From Rivihabitans pingtungensis (GTDB taxonomy: Bacteria; Pseudomonadota; Gammaproteobacteria; Burkholderiales; Aquaspirillaceae): DNA of 64,000 nt. Below, piece after piece: positions 9,432 to 18,560 of this stretch; the first letter of the stretch is position 1, and each line of letters begins with the position of its first letter. The DNA lies in assembly GCF_003201855.1 (NCBI RefSeq), contig NZ_QJKI01000014.1, positions 1 through 64,000 on the forward strand, given 5' to 3'. Below the pieces are notes generated by a model that saw only the letters and a list, made by a program, of their open reading frames with translations, was not told the DNA's origin and did no database searches. Position numbers and translations under genes: made by a program.

Positions 9432-11345
9432 ATGGCAAGTATCAGCAGCAACATCAGCTATACATTGGCACCGAGTGATGATGTGCTGTACCTGACAGGT
9501 ACAGACAATATCAATGGCAATGGCAATGGCAACTACAATGCCAATATTGTTTATGGCAATGCCGGAAACAATATCATCAATGGGCTGCAAGGCGCCGACA
9601 CCGTGTACGGCGGTGCTGGCAATGACACGATTTATGCCAATATGCCTGGCAGCCTGAGCGCCACCTGGCAGGATGTACTGTACGGTGGCACAGGTGATGA
9701 TGCCCTGTATGCCGATGGTTTTGATCGTTTGTATGGCGAAGATGGCAACGACAGCCTGTACGACGGCAACACCACTAGCAATCAACTGTATGGCGGCCTG
9801 GGCAATGATGCCTATTACCTGGGCAATGCCTCCAGCATGGTGATCGAGCAAGCTGGCCAAGGGGTGGATACGGTGTACAGCACGGTATCGGTGGCGTTGG
9901 ATAATTCACTTGCTGGCGCACCGCTGATCAGCGGTGAGGTGGAAAACCTCACCCTGAGCAATGGCCCGGTGAATCTGACAGGCGGCGGCAATGCGCTGAA
10001 TAATCTGATTACCGGCAACCTCACCGCCAATACCCTGTGGGGTGGCGTGGGCGCCGACACCCTGCAAGGCGGCGGCGGCAACGATGTGCTGTATGGCAAT
10101 TCCGCCGCGGTGCTGGCCGACGCGACGCAGGATTGGCTGTACGGCGGCGATGGCGATGACATCCTGTACGCTGACGGCAACGATATGCTGCTGGGCGGGG
10201 CTGGCGCCGACACTTACATCATCCGCGCTGGGCTGGCCAACACCATTATTGAAGACCTCACCCCATCGGCAGTGGTGGATACGGTCAAGAGCGAGATTTC
10301 GTTCTCGCTGGGCCTGAGCGTGCCAGTGGCCGGCATGCCGACCACCCAAGTAGCGTCTGGCGCAGTGGAGCGGCTGGAGCTGCAAGGCTCGGCTGATTTG
10401 ATCGGTCTGGGCAGCAATGGGGTGAATAACACCCTGCAAGGCAATAGCGGCAATAATGTGCTGATGGGCGGCACCGGCATGGATATCCTGTATGGCGGCG
10501 CAGGCAACGATACCCTGTATGGCAATGTGGTTAATGGCGCGACCAATACCGAGCAGGATATGCTGTATGGCGAAATCGGCAACGATACCCTGTATGGCGA
10601 CGGTTACGATGTGCTGTATGGCGGGGTAGGCGACGATATTTACTATATCAACGGCATCAACAACCATGTGCAGGAAATGACCGGTGAAGGTTTTGACACC
10701 GTGCGCAGCTATGTGTCGTTTGGCGTGGGCGGCTCGCCCGATCCGCAAAGCTCCAACAGCAGCCCGGGCATTGAAGTGATCGAGCTGGTGGGCACGGCGC
10801 ATGTCAGCGCCTATGGCAGCGGGGATGCAGAAACCCTGCTGGGCAACAGTGGCAATAATGTGCTCAATGGCCGTGGCGGTCACGATCTGCTCAATGGCGG
10901 CGCAGGCAACGACACGCTGAAAGTAACGGTGGCGCTGGATCCCGCTGTGTATGGTGATCAGAACGTCACCCTGATTGGCGGCGCGGGCACGGATATCTTT
11001 GCCATTGGCGCCAGCGGCAAGCTGGTGGGCGCCAATAACACCGCGCTGGTCAGTGATTTCCAGCATGGCGTGGACAAGATCATGTTTAACACCATCGCCG
11101 GTCCAGGCACATTACTGACCTTGACCACGCCGGCTGGCGCCACGCTGGACGATATGCTCACTCTGGCTGCCAGCCAGATGACCACGAGCAACACCATCAG
11201 CCAGTTTGTGTTTGCCGGTGACACCTATCTGGTGATGGATCGCTCCTCCAGCAATGGTTTTGCCAGCGCAGATACCGCCATCAAGGTGGCTGGCGTGCCG
11301 CTGATTACCTGGTCTGATTTGGCGTTTGGGGTAGTGGGGGTGTAA
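9432..11345 (+). CDS. RTX (hemolysin-type calcium-binding repeat) protein, long paralog
   Basis: A 637-residue protein made almost only of glycine/aspartate nonapeptide repeats (YGGAGNDTIY, YGGTGDDALYADG, YGGDGDDILYADG, YGGAGNDTLYG), which form calcium-binding beta-rolls. There is no N-terminal signal peptide and no enzymatic domain. The C-terminus (LAFGVVGV) is small and hydrophobic, as expected for a type I secretion signal; the secretion machinery is not in the window. Modules of about 150 residues recur, each with a VDTV-S-S(F/V) and VE-LEL/LTLS strand. It resembles the next gene but has one extra N-terminal module. Start at ATG 9432 with AAAGGA seven bases upstream. Exported structural or adhesive role is inferred. 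Confidence 0.82.
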   Translation: MASISSNISYTLAPSDDVLYLTGTDNINGNGNGNYNANIVYGNAGNNIINGLQGADTVYGGAGNDTIYANMPGSLSATWQDVLYGGTGDDALYADGFDRLYGEDGNDSLYDGNTTSNQLYGGLGNDAYYLGNASSMVIEQAGQGVDTVYSTVSVALDNSLAGAPLISGEVENLTLSNGPVNLTGGGNALNNLITGNLTANTLWGGVGADTLQGGGGNDVLYGNSAAVLADATQDWLYGGDGDDILYADGNDMLLGGAGADTYIIRAGLANTIIEDLTPSAVVDTVKSEISFSLGLSVPVAGMPTTQVASGAVERLELQGSADLIGLGSNGVNNTLQGNSGNNVLMGGTGMDILYGGAGNDTLYGNVVNGATNTEQDMLYGEIGNDTLYGDGYDVLYGGVGDDIYYINGINNHVQEMTGEGFDTVRSYVSFGVGGSPDPQSSNSSPGIEVIELVGTAHVSAYGSGDAETLLGNSGNNVLNGRGGHDLLNGGAGNDTLKVTVALDPAVYGDQNVTLIGGAGTDIFAIGASGKLVGANNTALVSDFQHGVDKIMFNTIAGPGTLLTLTTPAGATLDDMLTLAASQMTTSNTISQFVFAGDTYLVMDRSSSNGFASADTAIKVAGVPLITWSDLAFGVVGV

Positions 11346-11510
11346 ACGCAAGCTGTCCGGAAACCCTGCCCAGTGACAGATTCGTGCATTGAGTGGGGTT
11401 TATGGCCATCGCAGACACGAGGCTGATTTTATGACTGAAAATCAGCCTCGCCTGGTGATCCGGTTTAGTTATTTTCTTGATTGCAATCGTAATTTTTGTG
11501 CTCAATTTTT

Positions 11511-11614
11511 AGCGTCGTCGCTCACAAAACTCAACACAACCACCCAGGCTAGATGTTGCGGCCGCAGACACAGCAAGGCCATATGATCACAAAAGGATTT
11601 TTTTTGTGACGCTT
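11511..11614 (+). repeat. Decayed copy of the inverted-repeat element
   Basis: GTCGCTCACAAAACTCA on the left, CAGGCTAGATGTTGCGGCCG and CAGACACAGCAAGG in the core, and TTTTTTTGTGACGCTTA on the right follow the element order with many changes. Confidence 0.6.
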
Positions 11615-11655
11615 ATGTGTATCCACCACCGATCCGTATCCTAGCAAATCAAATC

Positions 11656-11700
11656 AGCGCCGCTCACAAAGCCTTCCTGGTGTCACCACGCACGTAGCAC
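11656..11700 (-). repeat. Half copy of the inverted-repeat element
   Basis: GCGCCGCTCACAAAGCCTTC followed by CTGGTGTCACCACGCACG matches one end and part of the core; the other end is not recognisable. Confidence 0.4.
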
Positions 11701-12100
11701 AACCGTCGATACCAGCATAGAAAAATACACAGTCAGATACACATCATTTTTATTACATTATTTTAATATAATGACATAAAGCCGGGTACACCTACCGGCT
11801 TGAAGCGCACTGTTGTATTTGTGCAACTTACTTCCATTGCACAGCACTCCTTACAAGCGCCCACCAATCCAGAATATCACCATAAGCCACTGATTTCAAT
11901 AAATATATTTAATAGCATATTAAAATGACAAAAGACATCTCGGCCCGCACAACAATTTTATTACGTATAAATACGAATGGCAAAAACATAAAAAATATGC
12001 TCAAAAACCTCGCCACTAAAAACCCATTGATAAACCAGATCCGACTAACGTCTAATTTCATTTGTGTACATACACACCTGACTCAGACAAAAAGGACATC

Positions 12101-13558
12101 ATGATGGATATTACTTCCACAACAAGCTACACCTTGGGCGCAGGCGAAGATAATCTTTATCTCCAGGCGACCAGTTATGCGCCAACTAACGGTGCAGGCA
12201 ATGAACTCAACAACATCATTTCTGCCGCTTACTCAAGCTCCCCGATAGACAATACCCTCTCAGGCGGTGCAGGAGCCGATACCTTGCTGGGCGGCAACGG
12301 CAATGACATTTTGTACGGCAATGCCGCAGGGGTGAGTTCGGATGCCACACAAGACAGCCTGGACGGAGGCAATGGTAACGACATCCTTTACGCGGATGGC
12401 AACGACATTCTGGTAGGTGGTTTGGGTGAGGATCTGTACGTGATCGGCACCAGTACCGGCAACCAGATCATCGAAACATCCAGCGGCATTGATACCGTAC
12501 AAAGTGAAATTTCTTTTTCACTGGGTCTGAGCGTGGCCTTGCCAGACATGCCGGTGACTCAAGTTGTGTCTGGTGTGGTCGAGCGGCTGGAACTGCTGGG
12601 CACAGCCAACTTGGTCGGGCTGGGCAACAGCAGCAGCAATACCCTGGTAGGAAATAGCGGCAATAATACCCTGATGGGGGGCGAGGCCAGCGATATCCTA
12701 TATGGCGGGGCAGGTGACGACACATTATATGGCAACGTAATTAACGGGGCGATCAATACTGTACGTGACACGCTGTACGGTGGCGATGGAAATGATACCC
12801 TGTATGGTGATGGCGCCGATAGTCTGTATGGTGGCGCGGGTGATGATGTGTACTACATCAATGGAACTAGCAATTATGTGGAAGAGGCTGCCGGCGAAGG
12901 TGTCGATACGGTAAAAAGCTATAAATCGTTTGGTATCGGTGGCGCACTGGAAAGCAATGGTTCCTATGGCTCTTCGCATATTGAAAACATTGAACTGCTG
13001 GGCACGGCCAATATCAATGCCGCAGGCGGACTCAACAACAATGTCTTGATTGGCAATGCCGGCAATAATGTGTTGTCGGGAGGCGGTGGACATGACTTGC
13101 TCATGGGCGGCGCCGGTAGAGACACCTTGCGTGTTAATGCCGTGTTTCAGCCAAGCATTTTTGGTGACCAGAACACCACATTGATCGGGGGAGATGGTCG
13201 CGACACCTTTGCTTTTGCGGCAGGTGCTGTAGGCAAATTGACGGGCGCCGACAACACCGTGCTGGTTGCTGATTTTGTGCATGGCGCCGACAAGCTGGCA
13301 TTTTTCAGCAACACAACCCCGACGGGTTTGGTGACGCTCTCGGTTTCTCCTGGCGCCACGCTAGATGACATGCTGGAGCTGGCAGCCCAGCAAATGAGCA
13401 CAGTGACTGCGGTCAGTCAGTTTGTGTTTGCTGGCGATACTTATGTGGTGGTGGATCGCTCGGCCGACGCTGTTTTCTCGCCACTGGATACTGCCATTAA
13501 GGTTGCCGGCACCCCGGTGCTGACCTTGACAGACTTCACCTTTGCCCTGGTGGTCTGA
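12101..13558 (+). CDS. RTX (hemolysin-type calcium-binding repeat) protein, short paralog
   Basis: A 485-residue paralog of the protein at 9432-11345, alike from end to end except for one missing N-terminal module of about 150 residues. It has about ten GGxGxDxLY nonapeptide repeats, the shared VQSEISFSLGLSV segment, and a C-terminus ending TLTDFTFALVV that fits a type I secretion signal. No signal peptide and no catalytic domain. ATG ATG at 12101-12106 follows AAAGGA; I use the first because the N-terminus then aligns with the paralog without a gap, though the second has better spacing. A strong terminator follows. Confidence 0.82.
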   Translation: MMDITSTTSYTLGAGEDNLYLQATSYAPTNGAGNELNNIISAAYSSSPIDNTLSGGAGADTLLGGNGNDILYGNAAGVSSDATQDSLDGGNGNDILYADGNDILVGGLGEDLYVIGTSTGNQIIETSSGIDTVQSEISFSLGLSVALPDMPVTQVVSGVVERLELLGTANLVGLGNSSSNTLVGNSGNNTLMGGEASDILYGGAGDDTLYGNVINGAINTVRDTLYGGDGNDTLYGDGADSLYGGAGDDVYYINGTSNYVEEAAGEGVDTVKSYKSFGIGGALESNGSYGSSHIENIELLGTANINAAGGLNNNVLIGNAGNNVLSGGGGHDLLMGGAGRDTLRVNAVFQPSIFGDQNTTLIGGDGRDTFAFAAGAVGKLTGADNTVLVADFVHGADKLAFFSNTTPTGLVTLSVSPGATLDDMLELAAQQMSTVTAVSQFVFAGDTYVVVDRSADAVFSPLDTAIKVAGTPVLTLTDFTFALVV

Positions 13559-13576
13559 TCGCCCTGCTGTGATCTC

Positions 13577-13607
13577 TAAACGCCCCGGCCTTGCCGGGGC
13601 GTTTTGC
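13577..13607 (+). terminator. Rho-independent terminator after RTX gene 2
   Basis: AAACGCCCCGGC, loop CTT, GCCGGGGCGTTTT: a near-perfect hairpin followed by Ts, 18 bases after the RTX stop codon. Confidence 0.85.
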
Positions 13608-13653
13608 CTTCTGCAGCGTCAATCCGGTATAACCCTGCTTTTGGATTGCGCGC

Positions 13654-14265
13654 ATGGACATCTTTTTTTTCATCGGCACCGTGTCATTCACCCTTACCGG
13701 CTATCTGCTGGGCGTGCGCAAGCGCTTTGACTGGTTGGGCGTGGCCATTCTGGCCTTGCTTACCGCCGTTGGCGGCGGCGTGCTGCGTGATGTGCTGATC
13801 CAGCGCACCCCGCGCATTCTTTACCAGAACGACACGCTGTGGGTGATTGCCGCCACGCTGGCGCTGGCCTGGGGCTTGCGCTTGCAAACCCGGCGCGCGC
13901 CGCAGCTGGAGCGGCTGTTCATCCTGGCCGATTCAATTGGCCTGGTGGCATTTTCCATCGGCGGCGCGCAAATCGGCGCCATGCTGGGCTTAAGCGCCTT
14001 TGGCGTGGCCATGCTGGGCTTTATCAGCGCGGTGGGCGGCGGCATGATCCGCGACATGCTGGTCAATGACATCCCGTTTATCCTGCATCGGGATTTTTAC
14101 GGCGCGGTGTCCATCCTGGTGGCGTTGGGCTGGCACGCGCTGAATCAACTGGGCTGGCAACGGCCAGAAACCGAATACGCGCTGTTTGCGCTGGGCCTGG
14201 CGCTGCGGCTATGGGCGCACCGGCAAGAACTGCGCTTACCCGCGCCGGACGCCAGCGGGCACTGA
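13654..14265 (+). CDS. TRIC-type cation channel / UPF0126 (YadS/YicG) membrane protein
   Basis: A 203-residue protein with two tandem copies of the UPF0126 half: GGGVLRDVLIQRTPRIL at about residues 46-62 and GGGMIRDMLVNDIPFIL at about 128-144, each within three hydrophobic helices, plus a seventh C-terminal helix. This is the prokaryotic trimeric intracellular cation (TRIC) channel family; E. coli relatives have been linked to glycine transport. It sits in the inner membrane. It begins 46 bases after the RTX terminator and is therefore transcribed separately. Substrate cannot be told from sequence. Confidence 0.85.
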   Translation: MDIFFFIGTVSFTLTGYLLGVRKRFDWLGVAILALLTAVGGGVLRDVLIQRTPRILYQNDTLWVIAATLALAWGLRLQTRRAPQLERLFILADSIGLVAFSIGGAQIGAMLGLSAFGVAMLGFISAVGGGMIRDMLVNDIPFILHRDFYGAVSILVALGWHALNQLGWQRPETEYALFALGLALRLWAHRQELRLPAPDASGH

Positions 14266-14336
14266 GCGGCACGACAAGGCCGCGCAACAACACCAGCAGA
14301 GCTTGGTAAGCAGCTTTAAGCAAGGGAGAAAAGCGC

Positions 14337-15134
14337 ATGGTGGAATTTGTCTTGCTGACACACGCCGGCCAGCCGGTCAGCATCGAATACCAATGGCTGA
14401 ACCGCGAGCGTGAACACACGCCGCTCTTGGTGTTTCTGCACGAGGGTTTAGGCTCGGTCAGCATGTGGCGCGACTATCCGCAAACGCTGTGCGACGCCGC
14501 CGGCTGTCGTGGCCTGGTGTATTCGCGCCCCGGCTATGGCCGCTCGACCCCGCGTGCGCCCGAGGCGCGCTGGCAGCCGGATTATCTGCACATCCAGAGC
14601 TGGCAGGTGCTGCCGGCGCTATTGGATGCGCTGGGCATAGAGGCGCCGTGCTGGCTGTTTGGCCACAGCGACGGCGGTTCGATGGCCTTGCTGTTTGCCG
14701 CGCGCTTTGCTGAGCGCACCGCCGGCATCATCACCCTGGCGCCGCATATTTTTGTCGAAGAGATCACCGTGGCCGGCATCGCCGCCGCGCGCGAGGCCTA
14801 TCTGGCCGGCGGCCTGCGCCAGGGCCTGGCTCGCCACCACGCCGACCCGGATTCGCCGTTCTGGGGCTGGAACCACGCCTGGCTGAATCCGGCGTTCCGG
14901 CAATGGAATCTGGAGGCCGACATTGTCGGCATCCGCTGCCCGGTGCTGGCCATTCAGGGCGAGGGCGACGAATACGCCAGCATGGCGCAGATCGACGGCA
15001 TCCAGCGCATTGTGCCGCACACACAATTGCTCAAGCTGGCCGACTGCAGCCACAGCCCGCATCGTGACCAAGCCGCCGCCGTCACCGAGGCCACGCTGGC
15101 CTTATTGCGTTCAGTCGGCTTCGCGCAGTTGTAA
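14337..15134 (+). CDS. Alpha/beta-fold hydrolase
   Basis: A 265-residue alpha/beta hydrolase. The oxyanion-hole region is LLVFLHEGLGSVSMWRDYP, the nucleophile elbow is GHSDGGS (Ser at about residue 110), an acid lies in the AIQGEGDEYASMAQ segment and the catalytic His in LADCSHSPHRDQA. Such proteins are often called putative MhpC-like or BioH-like hydrolases; the substrate is unknown. AGGGAG precedes ATG 14337. Its last 24 bases overlap the end of the convergent araC-type gene, so the two mRNAs are complementary at their 3' ends. Confidence 0.8.
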   Translation: MVEFVLLTHAGQPVSIEYQWLNREREHTPLLVFLHEGLGSVSMWRDYPQTLCDAAGCRGLVYSRPGYGRSTPRAPEARWQPDYLHIQSWQVLPALLDALGIEAPCWLFGHSDGGSMALLFAARFAERTAGIITLAPHIFVEEITVAGIAAAREAYLAGGLRQGLARHHADPDSPFWGWNHAWLNPAFRQWNLEADIVGIRCPVLAIQGEGDEYASMAQIDGIQRIVPHTQLLKLADCSHSPHRDQAAAVTEATLALLRSVGFAQL

Positions 15135-16055
15135 GGCGCGTGGGGAGATGCCCAGCACGCGCACAAAGGCGCGGCGCATGCGTTCGGGGTCGGCAAAGCC
15201 GTAATCGCGCGCCACGGATTTGACCGACAACGCGCCGCTTTCCAGTGCGGCGCGCGCCGCTTCAATGCGCAGCCGCTCCAGCGCCCGCGCCGGCGTCATG
15301 CCCAATTCGGCGCGAAAGCAGCGGGCAAAGTGGCGCGGGCTCATGCGCGCCACCTCGGCCAGCGCCTCGACATTCAAGGCCAGATGCAAATGCTCGCGCA
15401 TATGGCGCAGCACCCCGGCAAAGCGTCCCTGTGCCGGCGCCATGTCCAGCAAGGCAGAATACTGCGATTGTCCGCCCGGTCGCCGGTAATACACCACCAG
15501 CTGGCGCGCCACCTGCCGAGCCACCGCCTCACCCAGATCGTCAGCAATCAGCGCCAGCGACAAATCAATGCCGGCGGTGATGCCGGCCGATGTCCATAGC
15601 TTGTCGTCCTGAATATAAATCCGGTCGGCCTCCAGCTGCACAGCCGGAAAGCGCCGGGCAAAATCCGCCTCGCGTCGCCAGTGGGTGGTGGCGCGGCGGC
15701 CATCCAGCAAGCCGCTGGCCGCCAGCAAATACGCGCCAGAACACACGCTGGCCACCCGCCGCGCCGTCTGGGTGATCTCTTTCAGCCAGACCCGGATCGC
15801 CACACAGTCACAGGCGCGCTCCACGCCATCACCACCCGGCGCCAGCAAGGTATCCACGCGGGTGCTTGCCGCCAATGACTGGCTGTCCAGCGCCACCCCG
15901 CAGGAAGCCGTCACCTGTCCGCCAGTCTGACTGCACACTGTCCAGCGATAGCTGCCCGGCGCGATGCGATTGGCCATCTCGAACGCCGCCATCGGGCCAG
16001 ACACATCCAGCAGTTGAAAGTCGGCAAACACAAAAAACAGCAGGTGACGGGTCAT
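15111..16055 (-). CDS. GlxA-family transcriptional regulator (DJ-1/PfpI + AraC HTH)
   Basis: A 314-residue regulator. The N-terminal half is a DJ-1/PfpI-like domain (LLFFVFADFQLLDVSGPMAAF; nucleophile-elbow motif VASVCSGAYLLAASGLLDGRRATTHW) and the C-terminal half an AraC HTH (NVEALAEVARMSPRHFARCF and ALSVKSVARDYGFADPERMRRAF). The domain is thought to sense small molecules rather than act as an enzyme. I start at ATG 16053-16055, where the DJ-1 strand begins; an ATG at 16106 is possible and neither has a clear ribosome site. It is divergent from the isocyanide-synthase gene with about 120 bases between, so control of that pair is a natural inference. Confidence 0.82.
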   Translation of the reverse strand: MTRHLLFFVFADFQLLDVSGPMAAFEMANRIAPGSYRWTVCSQTGGQVTASCGVALDSQSLAASTRVDTLLAPGGDGVERACDCVAIRVWLKEITQTARRVASVCSGAYLLAASGLLDGRRATTHWRREADFARRFPAVQLEADRIYIQDDKLWTSAGITAGIDLSLALIADDLGEAVARQVARQLVVYYRRPGGQSQYSALLDMAPAQGRFAGVLRHMREHLHLALNVEALAEVARMSPRHFARCFRAELGMTPARALERLRIEAARAALESGALSVKSVARDYGFADPERMRRAFVRVLGISPRALQLREAD

Positions 16056-16080
16056 GGCAGAAAGAGGGGGATTAATGTCA

Positions 16081-16109
16081 TTTACCCCGGCACTGTAGCG
16101 GCTCATTAT
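16081..16109 (+). promoter_or_regulatory. Candidate sigma-70 promoter of the isocyanide-synthase/MFS pair
   Basis: TTTACC at 16081-16086 and CATTAT at 16104-16109 are 17 bases apart, each matching four of six consensus positions. It lies in the divergent gap, 68 bases before the chosen start at 16177. Prediction by eye only. Confidence 0.4.
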
Positions 16110-16176
16110 GCCGATCGCAAGACGTGATGTGCGTTGTGATATGTCAACCGTGAACCGCTTTCAGGAGTCGAACCCC

Positions 16177-17403
16177 ATGATGAACGCTGTGGATCTTGCC
16201 GCTGTCCTGCCCACCACCTTGACTGCCGCCAATACCCCGGTAGGCTTGAGTGGAGAAATCATCTCCCATTCCCATATTGGCCAGGAATTCGCCTGGCCGC
16301 CGGAAGATCCGCGCCAGGCCAGGCAAACGCAGCGCGAATACACTGCCCGGGATGCCGAACGGGTGGCCGCAGCCAGCCTGTCGCCCCATTTTGATCTGGC
16401 GGTGTTTCTGGAAAAAACCCGTCAACTGGATACGCCGGCGCGCATTCTTGAGCTGTTGAATCACAATGCCTTTCAGTTTAATTCGCGCAAGCGCTTTCGT
16501 GAGCATCCTCAGTGGCAGGCACGGGTGGCGGCCTGCTGTGCGCAGCAACAGCCGGTGGAAATCCTGATTCTGGCGTTTTGTGTGATCAGCAACCCGACCA
16601 AACGCCTCCAGCCCACTCAGGTGACCGCTGCCGAAGACGTGTCGCTGTTGCACATGTGGCGCATCGCCCAGCATATCCAGTCGTTTTATCCGCCCGGCGC
16701 GGTGTTTCATGTCATCAGCGACAGCACGTTTTACGCGCTGCCACTGGGTGTCACCTCGGTCGAAGCACAACACTACCTGCTGAGTCTGCGTGAACGCACC
16801 CAGACGCTGGGCATTGCCGGGCAGGTGCGCATCCACGACATTTCCGACAACCTGGCCCGACGCACCGCCTTGTTTCACCAGCGCTTCGAGCACTGGCGCA
16901 GTCAGTTTCTTGATCAGCCGCTGTCGGGCGAAATCAGCCACGAAGAATACCTGCGCTGGCGCGCCAGCATGCGCAACACACTGAACACCAAACGCATGAA
17001 TCTTGAATACCGAGATATGGTTCGCCTGTTCGGCCCGGCTGCCCAACACGCCCCCACCATGCTGGACGAATACGCTGGCCTGGCGCTGGCCGAGTATCGT
17101 GCGCTCAAGGCAGCGGCGGCCGACACGCGCTGGGATGAGGAGGATTTTCCGCGCGCCATCCGCGCGACGATCCATGCCAAAAAAATCCCCGTGCTTGGTC
17201 TGCGTCTGTATCCGGAGTACAAGCTGGGCTCACGCTTGTTGCCTTATCACGGCATGGCCGTGCTCACGCCAGCGGATGAAGCCGGCCGCGAGCGCATGGA
17301 GATCCGCCATGAAATCACCATGATTGGCAATCCGGCTTACACCCGGGTGGTGGATACACAAGGGCTGACACAGTTTTATGAACCTGCCGGTGGCCAGGGA
17401 TGA
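16177..17403 (+). CDS. Isocyanide-synthase-family protein (DIT1/PvcA/IsnA-like)
   Basis: A 408-residue protein that fits the DIT1/PvcA family, whose characterised bacterial members convert the amino group of tyrosine or tryptophan to an isonitrile using ribulose 5-phosphate. The visible family pattern is LILAFCVISNPTKR (about residues 130-143), then YPPGAVFHVISDSTFYALPLG (about 171-191), YLLSLRERTQTLG, HDISDNL and, near residue 355, KLGSRLLPYHGMAVL. The usual FP-K-PN around the first motif is altered (FCVISNP). The start at ATG 16177 has AGGAG nine bases upstream; an earlier frame start at 16108 has none. The MFS gene overlaps its stop by four bases. No PvcB/IsnB oxygenase or P450 is adjacent. 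Family call fairly firm; substrate and product unknown. Confidence 0.72.
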   Translation: MMNAVDLAAVLPTTLTAANTPVGLSGEIISHSHIGQEFAWPPEDPRQARQTQREYTARDAERVAAASLSPHFDLAVFLEKTRQLDTPARILELLNHNAFQFNSRKRFREHPQWQARVAACCAQQQPVEILILAFCVISNPTKRLQPTQVTAAEDVSLLHMWRIAQHIQSFYPPGAVFHVISDSTFYALPLGVTSVEAQHYLLSLRERTQTLGIAGQVRIHDISDNLARRTALFHQRFEHWRSQFLDQPLSGEISHEEYLRWRASMRNTLNTKRMNLEYRDMVRLFGPAAQHAPTMLDEYAGLALAEYRALKAAAADTRWDEEDFPRAIRATIHAKKIPVLGLRLYPEYKLGSRLLPYHGMAVLTPADEAGRERMEIRHEITMIGNPAYTRVVDTQGLTQFYEPAGGQG

Positions 17404-18560
17404 CGACGCTGCCGCCCACCGTCTGGTTGCTGGCGCTCAGCCAGGCGCTGGCGATGACCGTGGTCAGCCTGACGCTGTCCGCCTCGGCCTGGGTGGGCAG
17501 CAAGCTGGCCGGGCCAGACTGGGCCACCTTGCCGCTGGCGGCGCAATACCTGGCCACCTTGCTGTTGCTGTCGCCCGTGGCCTGGGCAATGACGCGGCTG
17601 GGGCGGCGGCCAGTGTTGGCGGCGGGCGCGCTGCTGGGCATGCTGGGCCTGGCGCTGGCGGCGCTGGCGATTGCCCGGCAGCAGTTTGCCTGGTTTGTGG
17701 CCGCCAGTGGCTTGGTGGGGGCATTCAATGCCGTGGCGCAGTATTACCGCTTTGTCGCGGCGGACGTGGCGCCCCCCGGCCAACACGGGCGCGCGATTGC
17801 CGCCACGCTGACCGGCGGTGTGCTGGCGGCCTGGCTGGGCCCGGCGCTGGCCAGTCACACCCGTCTGCTGGGGCCACAACCTTTTACGGTCAGCTTTGTG
17901 TGGCTGGCGGTCCTGGCCGGGCTGGCGGCGCTGTGCGCTTTGGTCATGCGCATCCCCCCTGGCGCGCTGCCCGCCAGTGGCGCACGCCGGCCTTGGCGCA
18001 CCCATGCGCGCAACCCACGGCTGTGGTTGGCGGTGCTGGCCGCCAGCAGTGGCTATGCGCTGATGAATCTGCTGATGACCGCCACGCCGCTGGCCATGCG
18101 CTGCGCGCAGTTTGATTTTGCCGCCGCCGCCACGGTGATTCAGTGGCATATCGTCGCCATGTTTGCCCCTTCTTTGCTCAGCGGCCGACTGGTGCAGCGC
18201 CTGGGGGCGCCAGGGGTGATGTTGGGCGGGGCGGTATTGATGCTGGCCAGCGTGGGGATCAGCCTGCGCGGTGAAACGTTTGGCCATTTTCAGTGGGCGC
18301 TGGCCTTGCTGGGCGTAGGCTGGAACGGGGTATATGTGGGGGCCAGCAGCCTGTTGACTGAATGCTGCTGGCCAGCTGAAAAAGCCTGGATACAGGCCGG
18401 CAACGACAGCATGGTGTTTCTGGGCGTCACCCTGATGACCGCCGCCGCCGCCCCGGCAGTCAACGCCTGGGGCTGGATGACATTAAACCAGCTGGCGTTG
18501 GCCCCGCTCTTGCTGCTGGCCGGGGCGTGTGGCTGGCTGTACTGGCGGCCGCCAGCCTGA
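17400..18560 (+). CDS. MFS transporter coupled to the isocyanide-synthase gene
   Basis: A 386-residue major facilitator with about 12 hydrophobic helices and a cytoplasmic loop resembling the MFS motif after helix 2 (MTRLGRRPVLAAGALLGMLGLALAALA). The halves are joined by a basic loop around residues 190-205 (GARRPWRTHARNPRLW). Its ATG overlaps the upstream stop (ATGA), meaning co-translation. Export of the isocyanide-synthase product is the natural inference and parallels yeast, where DIT1 works with the MFS exporter Dtr1. Uptake of a precursor is an alternative. Confidence 0.8.
   Translation: MTTLPPTVWLLALSQALAMTVVSLTLSASAWVGSKLAGPDWATLPLAAQYLATLLLLSPVAWAMTRLGRRPVLAAGALLGMLGLALAALAIARQQFAWFVAASGLVGAFNAVAQYYRFVAADVAPPGQHGRAIAATLTGGVLAAWLGPALASHTRLLGPQPFTVSFVWLAVLAGLAALCALVMRIPPGALPASGARRPWRTHARNPRLWLAVLAASSGYALMNLLMTATPLAMRCAQFDFAAAATVIQWHIVAMFAPSLLSGRLVQRLGAPGVMLGGAVLMLASVGISLRGETFGHFQWALALLGVGWNGVYVGASSLLTECCWPAEKAWIQAGNDSMVFLGVTLMTAAAAPAVNAWGWMTLNQLALAPLLLLAGACGWLYWRPPA

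Larger units (their letters stand above)
11346..12100. other. A+T-rich intergenic region between the two RTX genes
   Basis: No gene is supported. The region holds two decayed repeat-element copies (11511-11614 and 11656-11700) and then a strikingly A+T-rich 350 bases that must include the promoter of the second RTX gene. TGTTGTATTTGTGCAACTTA at 11811-11830 closely matches a sequence upstream of fadL (see findings). Confidence 0.5.

Noticed and set aside
14266..14336. Possible further repeat-element copy before the hydrolase gene
   Set aside because: CAACAACACCAGCAGAGCTT and a GCAGCTTTAA end look vaguely similar, but the match is too weak to count.
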